Shown: positions 1 through 4,571 of the stretch, one piece after another
Layout: each line of letters begins with the position of its first letter
How positions within the stretch are numbered: the first letter of the stretch is position 1
NCBI GenBank assembly: GCA_026396355.1
Contig: JAPLWY010000047.1
Location: forward strand, 5,671 to 12,850
DNA: 7,180 nt
Source: Microcaldota archaeon
GTDB lineage: Archaea; Micrarchaeota; Micrarchaeia; Anstonellales; Anstonellaceae
Direction: 5' to 3'
Program-made: the position numbers and the translations under genes
The notes under the pieces: model-generated
The model's input: the letters and a program-made list of their open reading frames with translations, nothing else
Database searches by the model: none
Told to the model about the DNA's origin: nothing

Positions 1-225
1 AAGCTGTGAAGGCTGCAGCGTAGTAGTTGCTCCTGCGCCAGTCTGGACACTCACTCCCGATATTGCGCTTTGCAGCCCTCCTGCGCTGATATAGACGATG
101 CCCGACACCAGAAGCGCGGCAAGCACTATCACTATTCCGATAGTGTATTCGCTGCGCCACGTGTCTCCTGCCGGCTTGCTTGGAGTTGCGGTTGCGGGTT
201 TGCTTGAAACGTGCTTGTCTGCCAT
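1..225 (-). CDS. N-terminal part of a membrane-anchored protein, truncated by window edge
   Basis: This minus-strand reading frame opens with ATG at 225-223 and stays open for 75 codons to the window edge, so the C-terminus is missing. A strong ribosome binding site, GGGAGGTGGG, ends three bases before the ATG and fixes the start. Residues 1-27 are polar and rich in Lys, Thr, Ser, Pro and Ala. Residues 29-50 form one hydrophobic segment (IGIVIVLAALLVSGIVYI core). After it comes a Gly/Ser/Thr/Gln-rich stretch. This is the layout of an N-terminally anchored protein with a short cytoplasmic tail, a single membrane helix and an extracytoplasmic domain behind a flexible linker. There is no Cys lipobox and no class III (pilin-type) signal motif. 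In archaea this arrangement is common for anchored thioredoxin/DsbA-like or substrate-binding proteins, but the diagnostic domain lies outside the window and no function is assigned. Confidence 0.8.
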   Translation of the reverse strand, partial: MADKHVSSKPATATPSKPAGDTWRSEYTIGIVIVLAALLVSGIVYISAGGLQSAISGVSVQTGAGATTTLQPSQL

Positions 226-279
226 ATTCCCACCTCCCAGTGGACCTACATGTTAGTTTCGAGGATTATTTCGGTAAAT

Positions 280-288
280 CTTTTAAAC
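280..288 (-). promoter_or_regulatory. TATA-like box for the membrane-anchored gene
   Basis: On the minus strand this reads GTTTAAAAG, about 60 bases before the ATG at 225. Initiation about 25 bases downstream would leave a leader of roughly 33 bases, enough to hold the GGGAGGTGGG ribosome binding site. It lies in the 106-base gap after the stop of the 88-residue gene, so this gene probably has its own promoter rather than depending only on readthrough. Confidence 0.4.
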
Positions 289-331
289 TGCGCTATTTCA
301 GTTCGGAGTGGGAAAGCGCGCGCTTGGCGGA

Positions 332-598
332 TTAACCGAGCCAAATGGAGGGCTCGGTGCATAGTTCCTTGTTCCTTATCTCGACTGGCGCCAGCGGCTT
401 CCTTTCTTCCGCCTTCCTGTGATTGAAGTAGCTGTTTGCAGGCCCACTGTGCTGCTCCACAGGCGTCTTTACCTGTTTTTCCTCTGCCTGCCTGTGGTTG
501 AAGTAGCTGTTTGCAGGGCCAGTGCGCTTCTCAATCTGGGCATTTGCCTGAACTGGCGGTACCTTCTCTCGGGTTATATTGCCTGGCGGAAAACTCAT
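332..598 (-). CDS. 88-residue hypothetical protein with two 25-residue tandem repeats
   Basis: I do not recognise a family. The product is polar with no membrane segment or signal peptide. Residues 26-50 and 51-75 are two copies of a 25-residue unit starting (T/S)GPANSYFNHR(Q/K)AEE and ending near PVE; the N-terminal PPVQ stretch may be a decayed third copy. The composition (Pro, Lys, Glu, Gln, Asn) suggests a mostly disordered peptide carrying a repeated linear motif. The frame extends upstream to 715, but the ATG at 598-596 is preferred: AAAGGTGAG sits just before it, and a TATA box (636-643) lies about 40 bases upstream, inside what would otherwise be coding sequence. It is transcribed divergently from the four-repeat gene at 773, which is also repetitive and unrecognised, so a shared role or co-regulation is possible but only inferred. 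The clean conservation of the repeat at protein level and the start signals support a real gene. Confidence 0.65.
   Translation of the reverse strand: MSFPPGNITREKVPPVQANAQIEKRTGPANSYFNHRQAEEKQVKTPVEQHSGPANSYFNHRKAEERKPLAPVEIRNKELCTEPSIWLG
374..523 (-). repeat. Two tandem 75-bp repeats inside the 88-residue gene
   Basis: The copies are 449-523 and 374-448, exactly 75 bp (25 codons) apart. The best-conserved core is TTGAAGTAGCTGTTTGCAG on the plus strand, at 423-441 and 498-516, identical in both; on the coding strand this is the ANSYFNH segment. The rest of each copy has diverged more. The period is a multiple of three, so the duplication kept the frame. There are only two copies and no spacer structure, so it is a coding repeat and not a CRISPR array. 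Confidence 0.85.
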
Positions 599-635
599 GC
601 TCTCACCTTTAGGACAGGGTAATTTGAGCAAAGCG

Positions 636-643
636 CTTATAAT
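636..643 (-). promoter_or_regulatory. TATA box for the 88-residue repeat protein
   Basis: Minus-strand ATTATAAG, about 42 bases upstream of the ATG at 598. Initiation about 26 bases downstream falls near 614, giving a leader of about 15 bases that just contains the AAAGGTGAG ribosome binding site. Its position argues against any start upstream of 598. Confidence 0.55.
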
Positions 644-663
644 GGTTGGCAAGCCAGGCGTTC

Positions 664-678
664 CGCCTGCTTCAGGCG
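664..678. repeat. Small perfect inverted repeat between divergent promoters
   Basis: CGCCTG, three bases, CAGGCG. It lies between the TATA box of the leftward gene (636-643) and that of the rightward gene (719-726), in a GC-rich island (661-692) of an otherwise ordinary intergenic region. It could be an operator half-site pair shared by both genes. It has no T-run, so it is unlikely to be a terminator. A repeat this short can arise by chance. Confidence 0.3.
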
Positions 679-718
679 AGCGCCGCGCGCCTAAAGCCAG
701 CTTTCCGAATAACACACG

Positions 719-726
719 TTTTTAAA
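719..726 (+). promoter_or_regulatory. TATA-like box for the four-repeat gene
   Basis: TTTTTAAA, about 50 bases before the ATG at 773. Initiation about 26 bases downstream gives a leader of about 24 bases carrying the AGAGGT ribosome binding site at 759-764, eight bases before the ATG. Spacing of both elements is coherent. Confidence 0.5.
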
Positions 727-772
727 CCCTTCCACACACATCTCCTCGGACAGCAACCAGAGGTAAACTTAC

Positions 773-2482
773 ATGTCTGTAAACATATTTGGCAGTTACG
801 ATAACCGGTTGATCACTTTCGAGCTTTTCCTCAAAGCCAAATTCCCGGGAAAGAAACCATCTGAAATAACAAAAGAAGATCTACTCTCTCTCACCGCAAA
901 GAATTTTCATAACATCAAACTTGGCAAATCTAAAGGCCAAAACGTTCTTCATTCTCTTCTCCAAGACCTTGGCTATGCAAAAACCCATGGCATAGATGAA
1001 GACATGTGCAAAAAAGCCACTAGGGACAAAATAAGAGATGCCAGATCAGTTTTCAACAACCTTTCAACCCGCAAACAGGTGTTCGAGCTTTTCCTCAAAG
1101 CCAAATTCAACAAGGAGTCATCTGAAATAACAAAAGAAGATCTCCTCTCTCTCACCGCAAAGGATTTTCAAAACATCAAACTTGGCAAAAATGCGCCAGG
1201 GTCATCCATAAGTCTTTTTGTTTGGTACACTAAAACCCGTCCTAAAGAGAAAAATGTCGTCTATTCGCTTTTCCAAGACCTTGGCTATGCAAAAACCCAC
1301 GGCATAGAAGAAGACATGTGCAAACAAGCCGGCAGAGACAAATCAACTAACGCCAGATTAATTTTCAACGACCTCTCAACCTGCAAACAGGTGTTCGAGC
1401 TCTTTCTCAAAGCCAAATTCCCGGAAAAGAAACCATCGGAAATAACAAAAGAAGACCTCCTCTCTCTCACCGCAAAGGATTTTCAAAACATCAAACTTGG
1501 CAAAAATGCGCCAGGGTCTCCAACAGGTCTTCTTAGTTGGTACGTGTCCCACGGAGTTCATACTGGGCGGAATACCCTTCATTCAATTTTCCAAGACCTT
1601 GGCTATGCAAAAACCCACGGCATAGACGAAAACATGTGCAAAAAAGCCGCTAAGGAAAAAATAGGCGGTCATCCGATTTTCAACAACCTTTCAACCCGCA
1701 AACAGGTGTTCGAGCTTTTCCTCAAGGCCAAATTCAACAAGGAGTCATCTGAAATAACAAAAGAAGATCTCCTCTCTCTTGGCTATAATGATTTTCGTAA
1801 CATCAAACTTGGCAAAGACGCGCCAGGTTCGCCTAGCAGTCTTAATAGTTGGTATAATAGGAGTCGCCCTAAAGGACAAAACATCATCTATGCTCTTCTC
1901 CAAGACCTTGGCTATTCCAGTTTTTTCAAAAACGAGCAGGATTACCTGGATGCAAGAAAGGGATTCCTGGCATCCAATGACAATGGAAAGAACCTGGTCA
2001 TCATCTCCCACAAGAACACCGGCGCAGCCAGTTCTTCAGAGTTTGAAGCTCTTCCGGATGTCACCAGCTTTTCCATCTGCCCAGACACAAAAGACGTGCA
2101 GATCATTCTTTCAACTACTGCGCTCACCAACGGCGAGGCTAAAACCAATGGCAAGCCCGTTCTTGACCAGCTTGCTGCCAAGATTTGGCCCGGAATTCCA
2201 ATGCTTACAGAACGAAAAGCCTACCATGAGATGCCAAGCATCCCAATCGGAGCTGAGGTGCTCATACACTCAGGCCAGCCCCTTGACTCAATTTACCAAT
2301 TTGCACTTGGCGCAATGGGTTTTGAAATTTCTTTCCTGAATCGTCAGCTAAAGACTGACAATATGGAAATAAACCGTGCAAGTGCCCAAACTTGCCTTTG
2401 CAAACCAGCTCAATCCCCAAAAGGTCGCGGCAAACATCACAGGCGCATTTTTCAGGGTGGCTGGCAAGTCCGAAACACCTGA
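773..2482 (+). CDS. Large protein with four ~100-residue repeats; upstream part of a frameshifted gene
   Basis: I do not recognise this family. The ATG follows AGAGGT at 759-764 and a TATA box at 719-726. Residues ~16-385 hold four repeats beginning at Phe16, Phe104, Phe208 and Phe313, each opening FELFLKAKF and continuing SEITKEDLLSL, a DF.NIKLGK segment, a GS...L..WY segment and LLQDLGY. They look mostly alpha-helical, and the GS...L..WY part resembles a helix-turn-helix turn only loosely. Repeat 1 lacks 17 residues spanning GS...L..WY. From ~386 to 534 there is a different, non-repetitive region with mixed strand/helix character (for example NLVIISH, VQIILS, GAEVLIHSG). No signal peptide or membrane helix is seen. 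After about residue 534 the frame becomes Cys/Arg/Lys/Gln-rich and unlike the rest, while the +1 frame becomes protein-like (next entry). The real product is probably ~661 residues, made from both frames. Repeats suggest a modular binding protein; its ligand is unknown. Confidence 0.8.
   Translation: MSVNIFGSYDNRLITFELFLKAKFPGKKPSEITKEDLLSLTAKNFHNIKLGKSKGQNVLHSLLQDLGYAKTHGIDEDMCKKATRDKIRDARSVFNNLSTRKQVFELFLKAKFNKESSEITKEDLLSLTAKDFQNIKLGKNAPGSSISLFVWYTKTRPKEKNVVYSLFQDLGYAKTHGIEEDMCKQAGRDKSTNARLIFNDLSTCKQVFELFLKAKFPEKKPSEITKEDLLSLTAKDFQNIKLGKNAPGSPTGLLSWYVSHGVHTGRNTLHSIFQDLGYAKTHGIDENMCKKAAKEKIGGHPIFNNLSTRKQVFELFLKAKFNKESSEITKEDLLSLGYNDFRNIKLGKDAPGSPSSLNSWYNRSRPKGQNIIYALLQDLGYSSFFKNEQDYLDARKGFLASNDNGKNLVIISHKNTGAASSSEFEALPDVTSFSICPDTKDVQIILSTTALTNGEAKTNGKPVLDQLAAKIWPGIPMLTERKAYHEMPSIPIGAEVLIHSGQPLDSIYQFALGAMGFEISFLNRQLKTDNMEINRASAQTCLCKPAQSPKGRGKHHRRIFQGGWQVRNT
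818..1921 (+). repeat. Four in-frame tandem repeats, alternating A-B-A-B
   Basis: Unit starts are 818, 1082, 1394 and 1709, giving periods of 264, 312 and 315 bp, all multiples of three. Units 1 and 3 share KFPxKKPSE and a C-terminal linker IDExMCKKA...FNNLSTRKQ; units 2 and 4 share KFNKESSE. The unit 1/2 junction (1051-1153) and the unit 3/4 junction (1678-1780) are nearly identical over about 103 bases with one difference noticed (AAAGCC against AAGGCC), exactly 627 bp apart. This points to duplication of a two-unit block. Units 2 and 3 are also almost identical in the DFQNIKLGKNAPGS segment, while unit 4 differs there (LGYNDFRN), so later gene conversion between units is likely. Unit 1 is short by 51 bp. 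Confidence 0.9.
2363..2380 (+). other. Probable +1 frameshift site joining two reading frames
   Basis: Upstream of here the protein-like frame is that of the ATG at 773; downstream it is the +1 frame. The +1 frame has a TAA at 2370-2372, so the switch cannot lie earlier. Removing one A from the run at 2371-2373 gives MEITVQVPKLAFANQL across the junction and one frame of about 661 codons ending at 2759. No classic slippery heptamer or stimulatory structure was recognised, so a sequence error or a true mutation is more likely than programmed frameshifting. Confidence 0.6.
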
Positions 2483-2759
2483 TGCTGCAAGGCATTTCTT
2501 TGACGAGGGTTTGAACTGGTGGATAAAAGTGGGCGATGAAAAAGTGTTCACTGACAGGTTTGACTCGAAAACAAACGAGCTTTTCAGCAAAATAATCCCG
2601 CTTGAAAAAGACAAAATGAGCACGTTCAACTTTCCGGCAAACTGGAAGCCCAGGCCGCTTGAAGAGGCAGAACCAAAGCTGGCCATCATCCTCAAAAAAA
2701 TGAAGGCAGGCGCAAAAAAGCAGCTGATAAGGGCAGAGGACAGAACACTGCGTTTCTAA
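2376..2759 (+). CDS. C-terminal part of the frameshifted four-repeat protein (or separate overlapping gene)
   Basis: The frame opens at GTG 2376 and ends with TAA at 2757-2759, 127 codons. It overlaps the end of the upstream frame by 107 bases. The product looks like a soluble globular segment (ITGAFFRVAGK, HFFDEGLNWWIKVGDEKVF, TFNFPANWKPRPLEEAEPKL) and ends in a basic helix rich in Lys and Arg. No family is recognised. There is no convincing ribosome binding site before the GTG, only GGA in ATATGGAAAT. That, together with the abrupt loss of protein-like character in the other frame over the same bases, favours this being the tail of the upstream gene. The alternative is a translationally coupled separate protein. 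Its stop overlaps the stop of pth2 on the opposite strand by four bases, a compact tail-to-tail arrangement that supports this frame being the natural end of the gene. Confidence 0.65.
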   Translation: MQVPKLAFANQLNPQKVAANITGAFFRVAGKSETPDAARHFFDEGLNWWIKVGDEKVFTDRFDSKTNELFSKIIPLEKDKMSTFNFPANWKPRPLEEAEPKLAIILKKMKAGAKKQLIRAEDRTLRF

Positions 2760-3106
2760 AGAAGCTTGAGCTCCTTAGTATACTTGTTGATTAACGCCTC
2801 ATCCGCAGGACCGGCTCCAAAGCAGGAAAGCGTCCCCGGCTCAAGCTGCGTCTTTCCTGCATCGCGTATGAGCGCGCAGGGGATTTCGCGCTTCATTTTC
2901 TCGTAAAGAGCCAAAAGCTCCCCTTCAGAATTCACCTTGAGCACAATTTTCATCTGCCCTTCCTCTTCCCATTCCTTTGCAGAGTCAGGGTCGCGCGAGC
3001 GCGCAAGGTTGTAGGCTGAGACCGAGGCATGCGCAGTCTGACCTGCCAGCTTTCCCTTGCCCATGCCCAAATCAGAGCGGATGATTATTGCCTGCTTGGA
3101 TCCCAT
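2756..3106 (-). CDS. pth2: Peptidyl-tRNA hydrolase, type 2 (Pth2)
   Basis: This enzyme cleaves the ester bond of peptidyl-tRNAs that drop off ribosomes, recycling tRNA in the cytosol. The 116-residue product matches the normal size of archaeal Pth2. It shows the family signatures in order: KQAIIIRSDL strand at 4-13, the LGMGKGKLAGQTAHAS motif at 14-29 (conserved Lys19, Gln23, His26), the IRDAGKTQLEPGT loop at 80-92 (Asp82, Thr86, Gln87) and the closing CFGAGPADEALINKYT segment. The frame stays open to 3175, but family length favours ATG 3106 or ATG 3112. A TATA-like box at 3130-3137 lies about 27 bases before 3106, and there is no ribosome binding site, so a leaderless transcript starting at or near 3106 is the best reading. 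It lies 105 bases after the 183-residue gene on the same strand and could also be reached by readthrough. Its TAG (2758-2756) overlaps the TAA of the convergent gene. Confidence 0.95.
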   Translation of the reverse strand: MGSKQAIIIRSDLGMGKGKLAGQTAHASVSAYNLARSRDPDSAKEWEEEGQMKIVLKVNSEGELLALYEKMKREIPCALIRDAGKTQLEPGTLSCFGAGPADEALINKYTKELKLL

Positions 3107-3129
3107 GCGCATAAAAGGGATTCGCACGT

Positions 3130-3137
3130 TTATTATT
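3130..3137 (-). promoter_or_regulatory. TATA box for pth2, leaderless spacing
   Basis: Minus-strand ATAATAAA within CAATAATAAACG. Its centre is about 22-28 bases before the two candidate ATGs (3112 and 3106), the usual TATA-to-transcription-start distance in archaea, and no Shine-Dalgarno sequence lies in between. Confidence 0.5.
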
Positions 3138-3153
3138 GCTATGCCCGGCAACA

Positions 3154-3169
3154 GCTTTGCCTGCAAAGC
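3154..3169. repeat. Perfect 7-bp inverted repeat upstream of pth2
   Basis: GCTTTGC, two bases, GCAAAGC. It sits between the stop of the 183-residue gene (3212) and the pth2 TATA box (3130-3137), about 17 bases upstream of that box. This is a plausible operator position. As RNA it would form a stem of six pairs with a four-base loop, but no T-run follows on the minus strand, so termination is less likely. Confidence 0.35.
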
Positions 3170-3211
3170 GCGCAAGCCAGGCTGTTTTATGGGCAGGCAT
3201 CAAAGGGCGAC

Positions 3212-3763
3212 TCAGCACTTTTCGCCGGCAATGCTTAGGTATGCCGCTTGGCTTTCGTTGCTGCCTGCAAAATCCCGGTGTGCAGCAGCCACAGCCTTGT
3301 CATATCTGCCGCCGCCGCTTACAAAAAGAGCCCCGCCAAGGCGGATATCGTTTCCAGCAAACTCGTACCTTATTGAAAAGGCGGCATTTTTTTTATCGCC
3401 GACGCCTTGGAATGCAATCATGACATTCAAGTCGATCACATGCGATTTTCCGTAAAGCTTCGTTCTTTCCAGGTACTCCAGTGCCACATTCTCAAGCGCT
3501 ATCCGTGCCTGTCCATTATTGAACGTTGAATCGCCATGCCTGGCGTTCGGCACGTCGTTCCATTCGGGCCGCCCGTCCACACATTTCAGGGCGTATCCGA
3601 AATATTCTGTGGCGCGCAAGCCCTGCAATGAGGCGCACTCGAGCATTTTCACGAAGAATTTTTTCTCTTCAACAGGGTTGGAAGGAAATCTGTCCATGAT
3701 GGATTTTCTTTCATTTTGAGCCAGTTTGGTGCCTTTTTGTGAAACGAATTCAAGCTGTCCCAT
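3212..3763 (-). CDS. Hypothetical protein, 183 residues, family not recognised
   Basis: I do not recognise this protein. The ATG at 3763-3761 is chosen because GGAGAGGTG lies six bases before it and a TATA box (3799-3808) lies about 40 bases upstream; an in-frame GTG at 3769 is possible but overlaps the ribosome binding site. The stop is TGA at 3214-3212. The product is soluble-looking, with no signal peptide or membrane helix. The first ~60 residues are polar and helical (KGTKLAQNERK, EEKKFFVKMLECASLQGLR). The middle (SHVIDLNVMIAFQGV, AAFSIRYEFAGNDIRLGGALFV) has alternating hydrophobic residues typical of a beta-sheet. Next is the Gly-rich turn VSGGGRYDKAV, and the tail is helical. It is probably one compact alpha/beta domain. 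It precedes pth2 on the same strand with a 105-base gap, and is divergent from the nurA-like gene. Composition matches its neighbours, so no sign of recent transfer was seen. Confidence 0.75.
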   Translation of the reverse strand: MGQLEFVSQKGTKLAQNERKSIMDRFPSNPVEEKKFFVKMLECASLQGLRATEYFGYALKCVDGRPEWNDVPNARHGDSTFNNGQARIALENVALEYLERTKLYGKSHVIDLNVMIAFQGVGDKKNAAFSIRYEFAGNDIRLGGALFVSGGGRYDKAVAAAHRDFAGSNESQAAYLSIAGEKC

Positions 3764-3798
3764 ATCCACACCTCTCCTCGCCGTTCTATTATGGGAAG

Positions 3799-3808
3799 TG
3801 TTTATAAC
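3799..3808 (-). promoter_or_regulatory. TATA box for the 183-residue gene
   Basis: Minus-strand GGTTATAAAC, about 40 bases before the ATG at 3763. Initiation near 3777 would give a short leader of about 14 bases that includes the GAGGTG ribosome binding site. The element is nearly symmetrical (GTTTATAACC on the plus strand), but no suitable plus-strand start lies at matching distance. Confidence 0.5.
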
Positions 3809-3900
3809 CCTATTTCAACGCCGTGTTTTTGGCTACTGCGGGTGGGATAATCCTCCTTCCCAAAGCCATGCCTGCAACTGGCATGCAACCGCCAATGGGC

Positions 3901-3908
3901 ATAAAAGC
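3901..3908 (+). promoter_or_regulatory. TATA box for the nurA-like gene, leaderless spacing
   Basis: ATAAAAGC in the context GGGCATAAAAGCG. Its centre is about 26 bases before ATG 3930, and no ribosome binding site precedes that ATG, consistent with a leaderless mRNA. A second AT-rich element, GTTTATACC near 3917-3925, is too close to the ATG to serve it. The remainder of 3770-3900 holds no gene that I can support; a short inverted repeat, CATGCC (3867-3872) with GGCATG (3880-3885), is its only other structure. Confidence 0.5.
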
Positions 3909-3929
3909 GATTGCGTTGTTTATACCTGC

Positions 3930-4565
3930 ATGCCCGGCTCAATTGATGAAATCGCAAAAAGGATTGCCGAAGGCGAGGGGATAAGGGCAAAACTTGCCTT
4001 GCACCTCCGCGCAAACTCAGGCAAGACAGATTACCCAGAAACTTTGGAAAAAGAGCTCCACTACCCAGTAAAGCAAATAACAGTGAATGGCAAAATAGCC
4101 GCTGTAGACTCAGGAATTGCAGGCGAGGAGCTTCACGGCTTTGATTTTCTCGTGATGCGCTCGGTTGGCGCGCTTTTTGACTACAAGAACTCCCAAATCT
4201 CATCGCACTGCCATTTCCCTTCTGCTCTCCCCCCGCTTGACTATGACATAAGAAGCGGGCTGGACAGCCATGACGTTATCTGGCACAAGTCCCTTTTCAG
4301 GCTCAAAGGCGAGCTTTCCTGCGCGCTTTCCCTCATGAAAAAGCACTCGCCAACCGCGCTTCTGATGGACGGCTCGATTGCGCCCCTTCTCTCAGACAAG
4401 CCATCCGAAGATTCAGAAATGCGCCCTCTTTACGACGATGTTTTAGCAGCCTACAAGGGGCTTTACGAAGAGGCGTGGAATTCCAACACTTCCCTCATTG
4501 GCGTGATAAAGGACAGCAGGAGCAAGCGCTTCATAGAAATACTCCGGCGCCACGCAGAGAATTAA
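3930..4565 (+). CDS. nurA: NurA-family nuclease, N-terminal part, ended by an in-frame TAA
   Basis: NurA is an archaeal nuclease that works with the HerA helicase in resecting DNA ends for recombination. This 211-codon segment carries the first two-thirds of the family. It has a helical start, IAAVDSG at 57-62 (Asp60, first metal ligand), then GFDFLVMRSVGALFDY, a Glu in the FRLKGELSCALSL helix (Glu128) and ALLMDGSIAPL at 143-153 (Asp147, second Asp motif), followed by LIGVIKDSRSKRF. ATG 3930 is preferred because of the TATA box 26 bases upstream; the frame stays open back to 3726 but that extension overlaps another gene's promoter and start. The frame stops at TAA 4563-4565 just after the helix ending RRHAEN, where a whole NurA would continue. 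The continuation is in the same frame immediately downstream, so this is one gene broken by a nonsense codon. herA, mre11 and rad50, often neighbours of nurA, are not in the window. Confidence 0.85.
   Translation: MPGSIDEIAKRIAEGEGIRAKLALHLRANSGKTDYPETLEKELHYPVKQITVNGKIAAVDSGIAGEELHGFDFLVMRSVGALFDYKNSQISSHCHFPSALPPLDYDIRSGLDSHDVIWHKSLFRLKGELSCALSLMKKHSPTALLMDGSIAPLLSDKPSEDSEMRPLYDDVLAAYKGLYEEAWNSNTSLIGVIKDSRSKRFIEILRRHAEN
4563..4565 (+). other. In-frame TAA interrupting nurA
   Basis: Reading through this codon joins the two NurA segments in a single frame of about 350 codons, a normal length for the family, with no indel needed. TAA is one substitution from CAA, AAA, GAA, TCA, TTA, TAC and TAT. 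The possible causes are a sequencing or assembly error, a recent nonsense mutation, or readthrough. Confidence 0.75.
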
Positions 4566-4571
4566 AGCGGA

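Noticed and set aside
664..678. Hairpin as a transcription terminator
   Set aside because: It lies upstream of both divergent genes, where no transcript ends, and has no T-run.
332..715. Longer 127-codon version of the repeat peptide starting at 715
   Set aside because: The extension 599-715 contains the TATA box and ribosome binding site of the ATG at 598, overlaps the divergent promoter region and has no start signals of its own.
818..1921. CRISPR array or intergenic satellite
   Set aside because: Units are ~264-315 bp, all multiples of three, within one open frame; there are no short repeats with unique spacers.
1082..1921. Units as homing-endonuclease-associated helix-turn-helix repeats
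   Set aside because: The GS...L..WY segment is only loosely similar, units are about twice as long, and no HNH, GIY-YIG or LAGLIDADG motif is present. Kept only as a weak idea.
1779..2339. 186-codon plus-strand frame inside the repeat gene
   Set aside because: It is an out-of-frame reading of the large gene with Ser/Thr/Pro-rich, non-protein-like composition and no start signals.
2361..2385. Programmed +1 frameshifting
   Set aside because: No known slippery sequence, rare-codon stall or downstream structure was recognised; an indel explains the pattern more simply.
3113..3175. N-terminal extension of Pth2 from 3175
   Set aside because: Archaeal Pth2 normally begins right before the K.(A/V)I.IR strand, and the TATA-like box at 3130-3137 lies within the extension.
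3867..3885. Inverted repeat CATGCC/GGCATG upstream of nurA as an operator
   Set aside because: Six-base arms with a seven-base gap are expected by chance at this length of sequence and nothing else supports it.
3726..3929. N-terminal extension of NurA starting at 3726
   Set aside because: It overlaps the start of the 183-residue gene on the other strand, its product is Cys/Trp-rich and unlike the family, and the TATA box at 3901-3908 fits ATG 3930.
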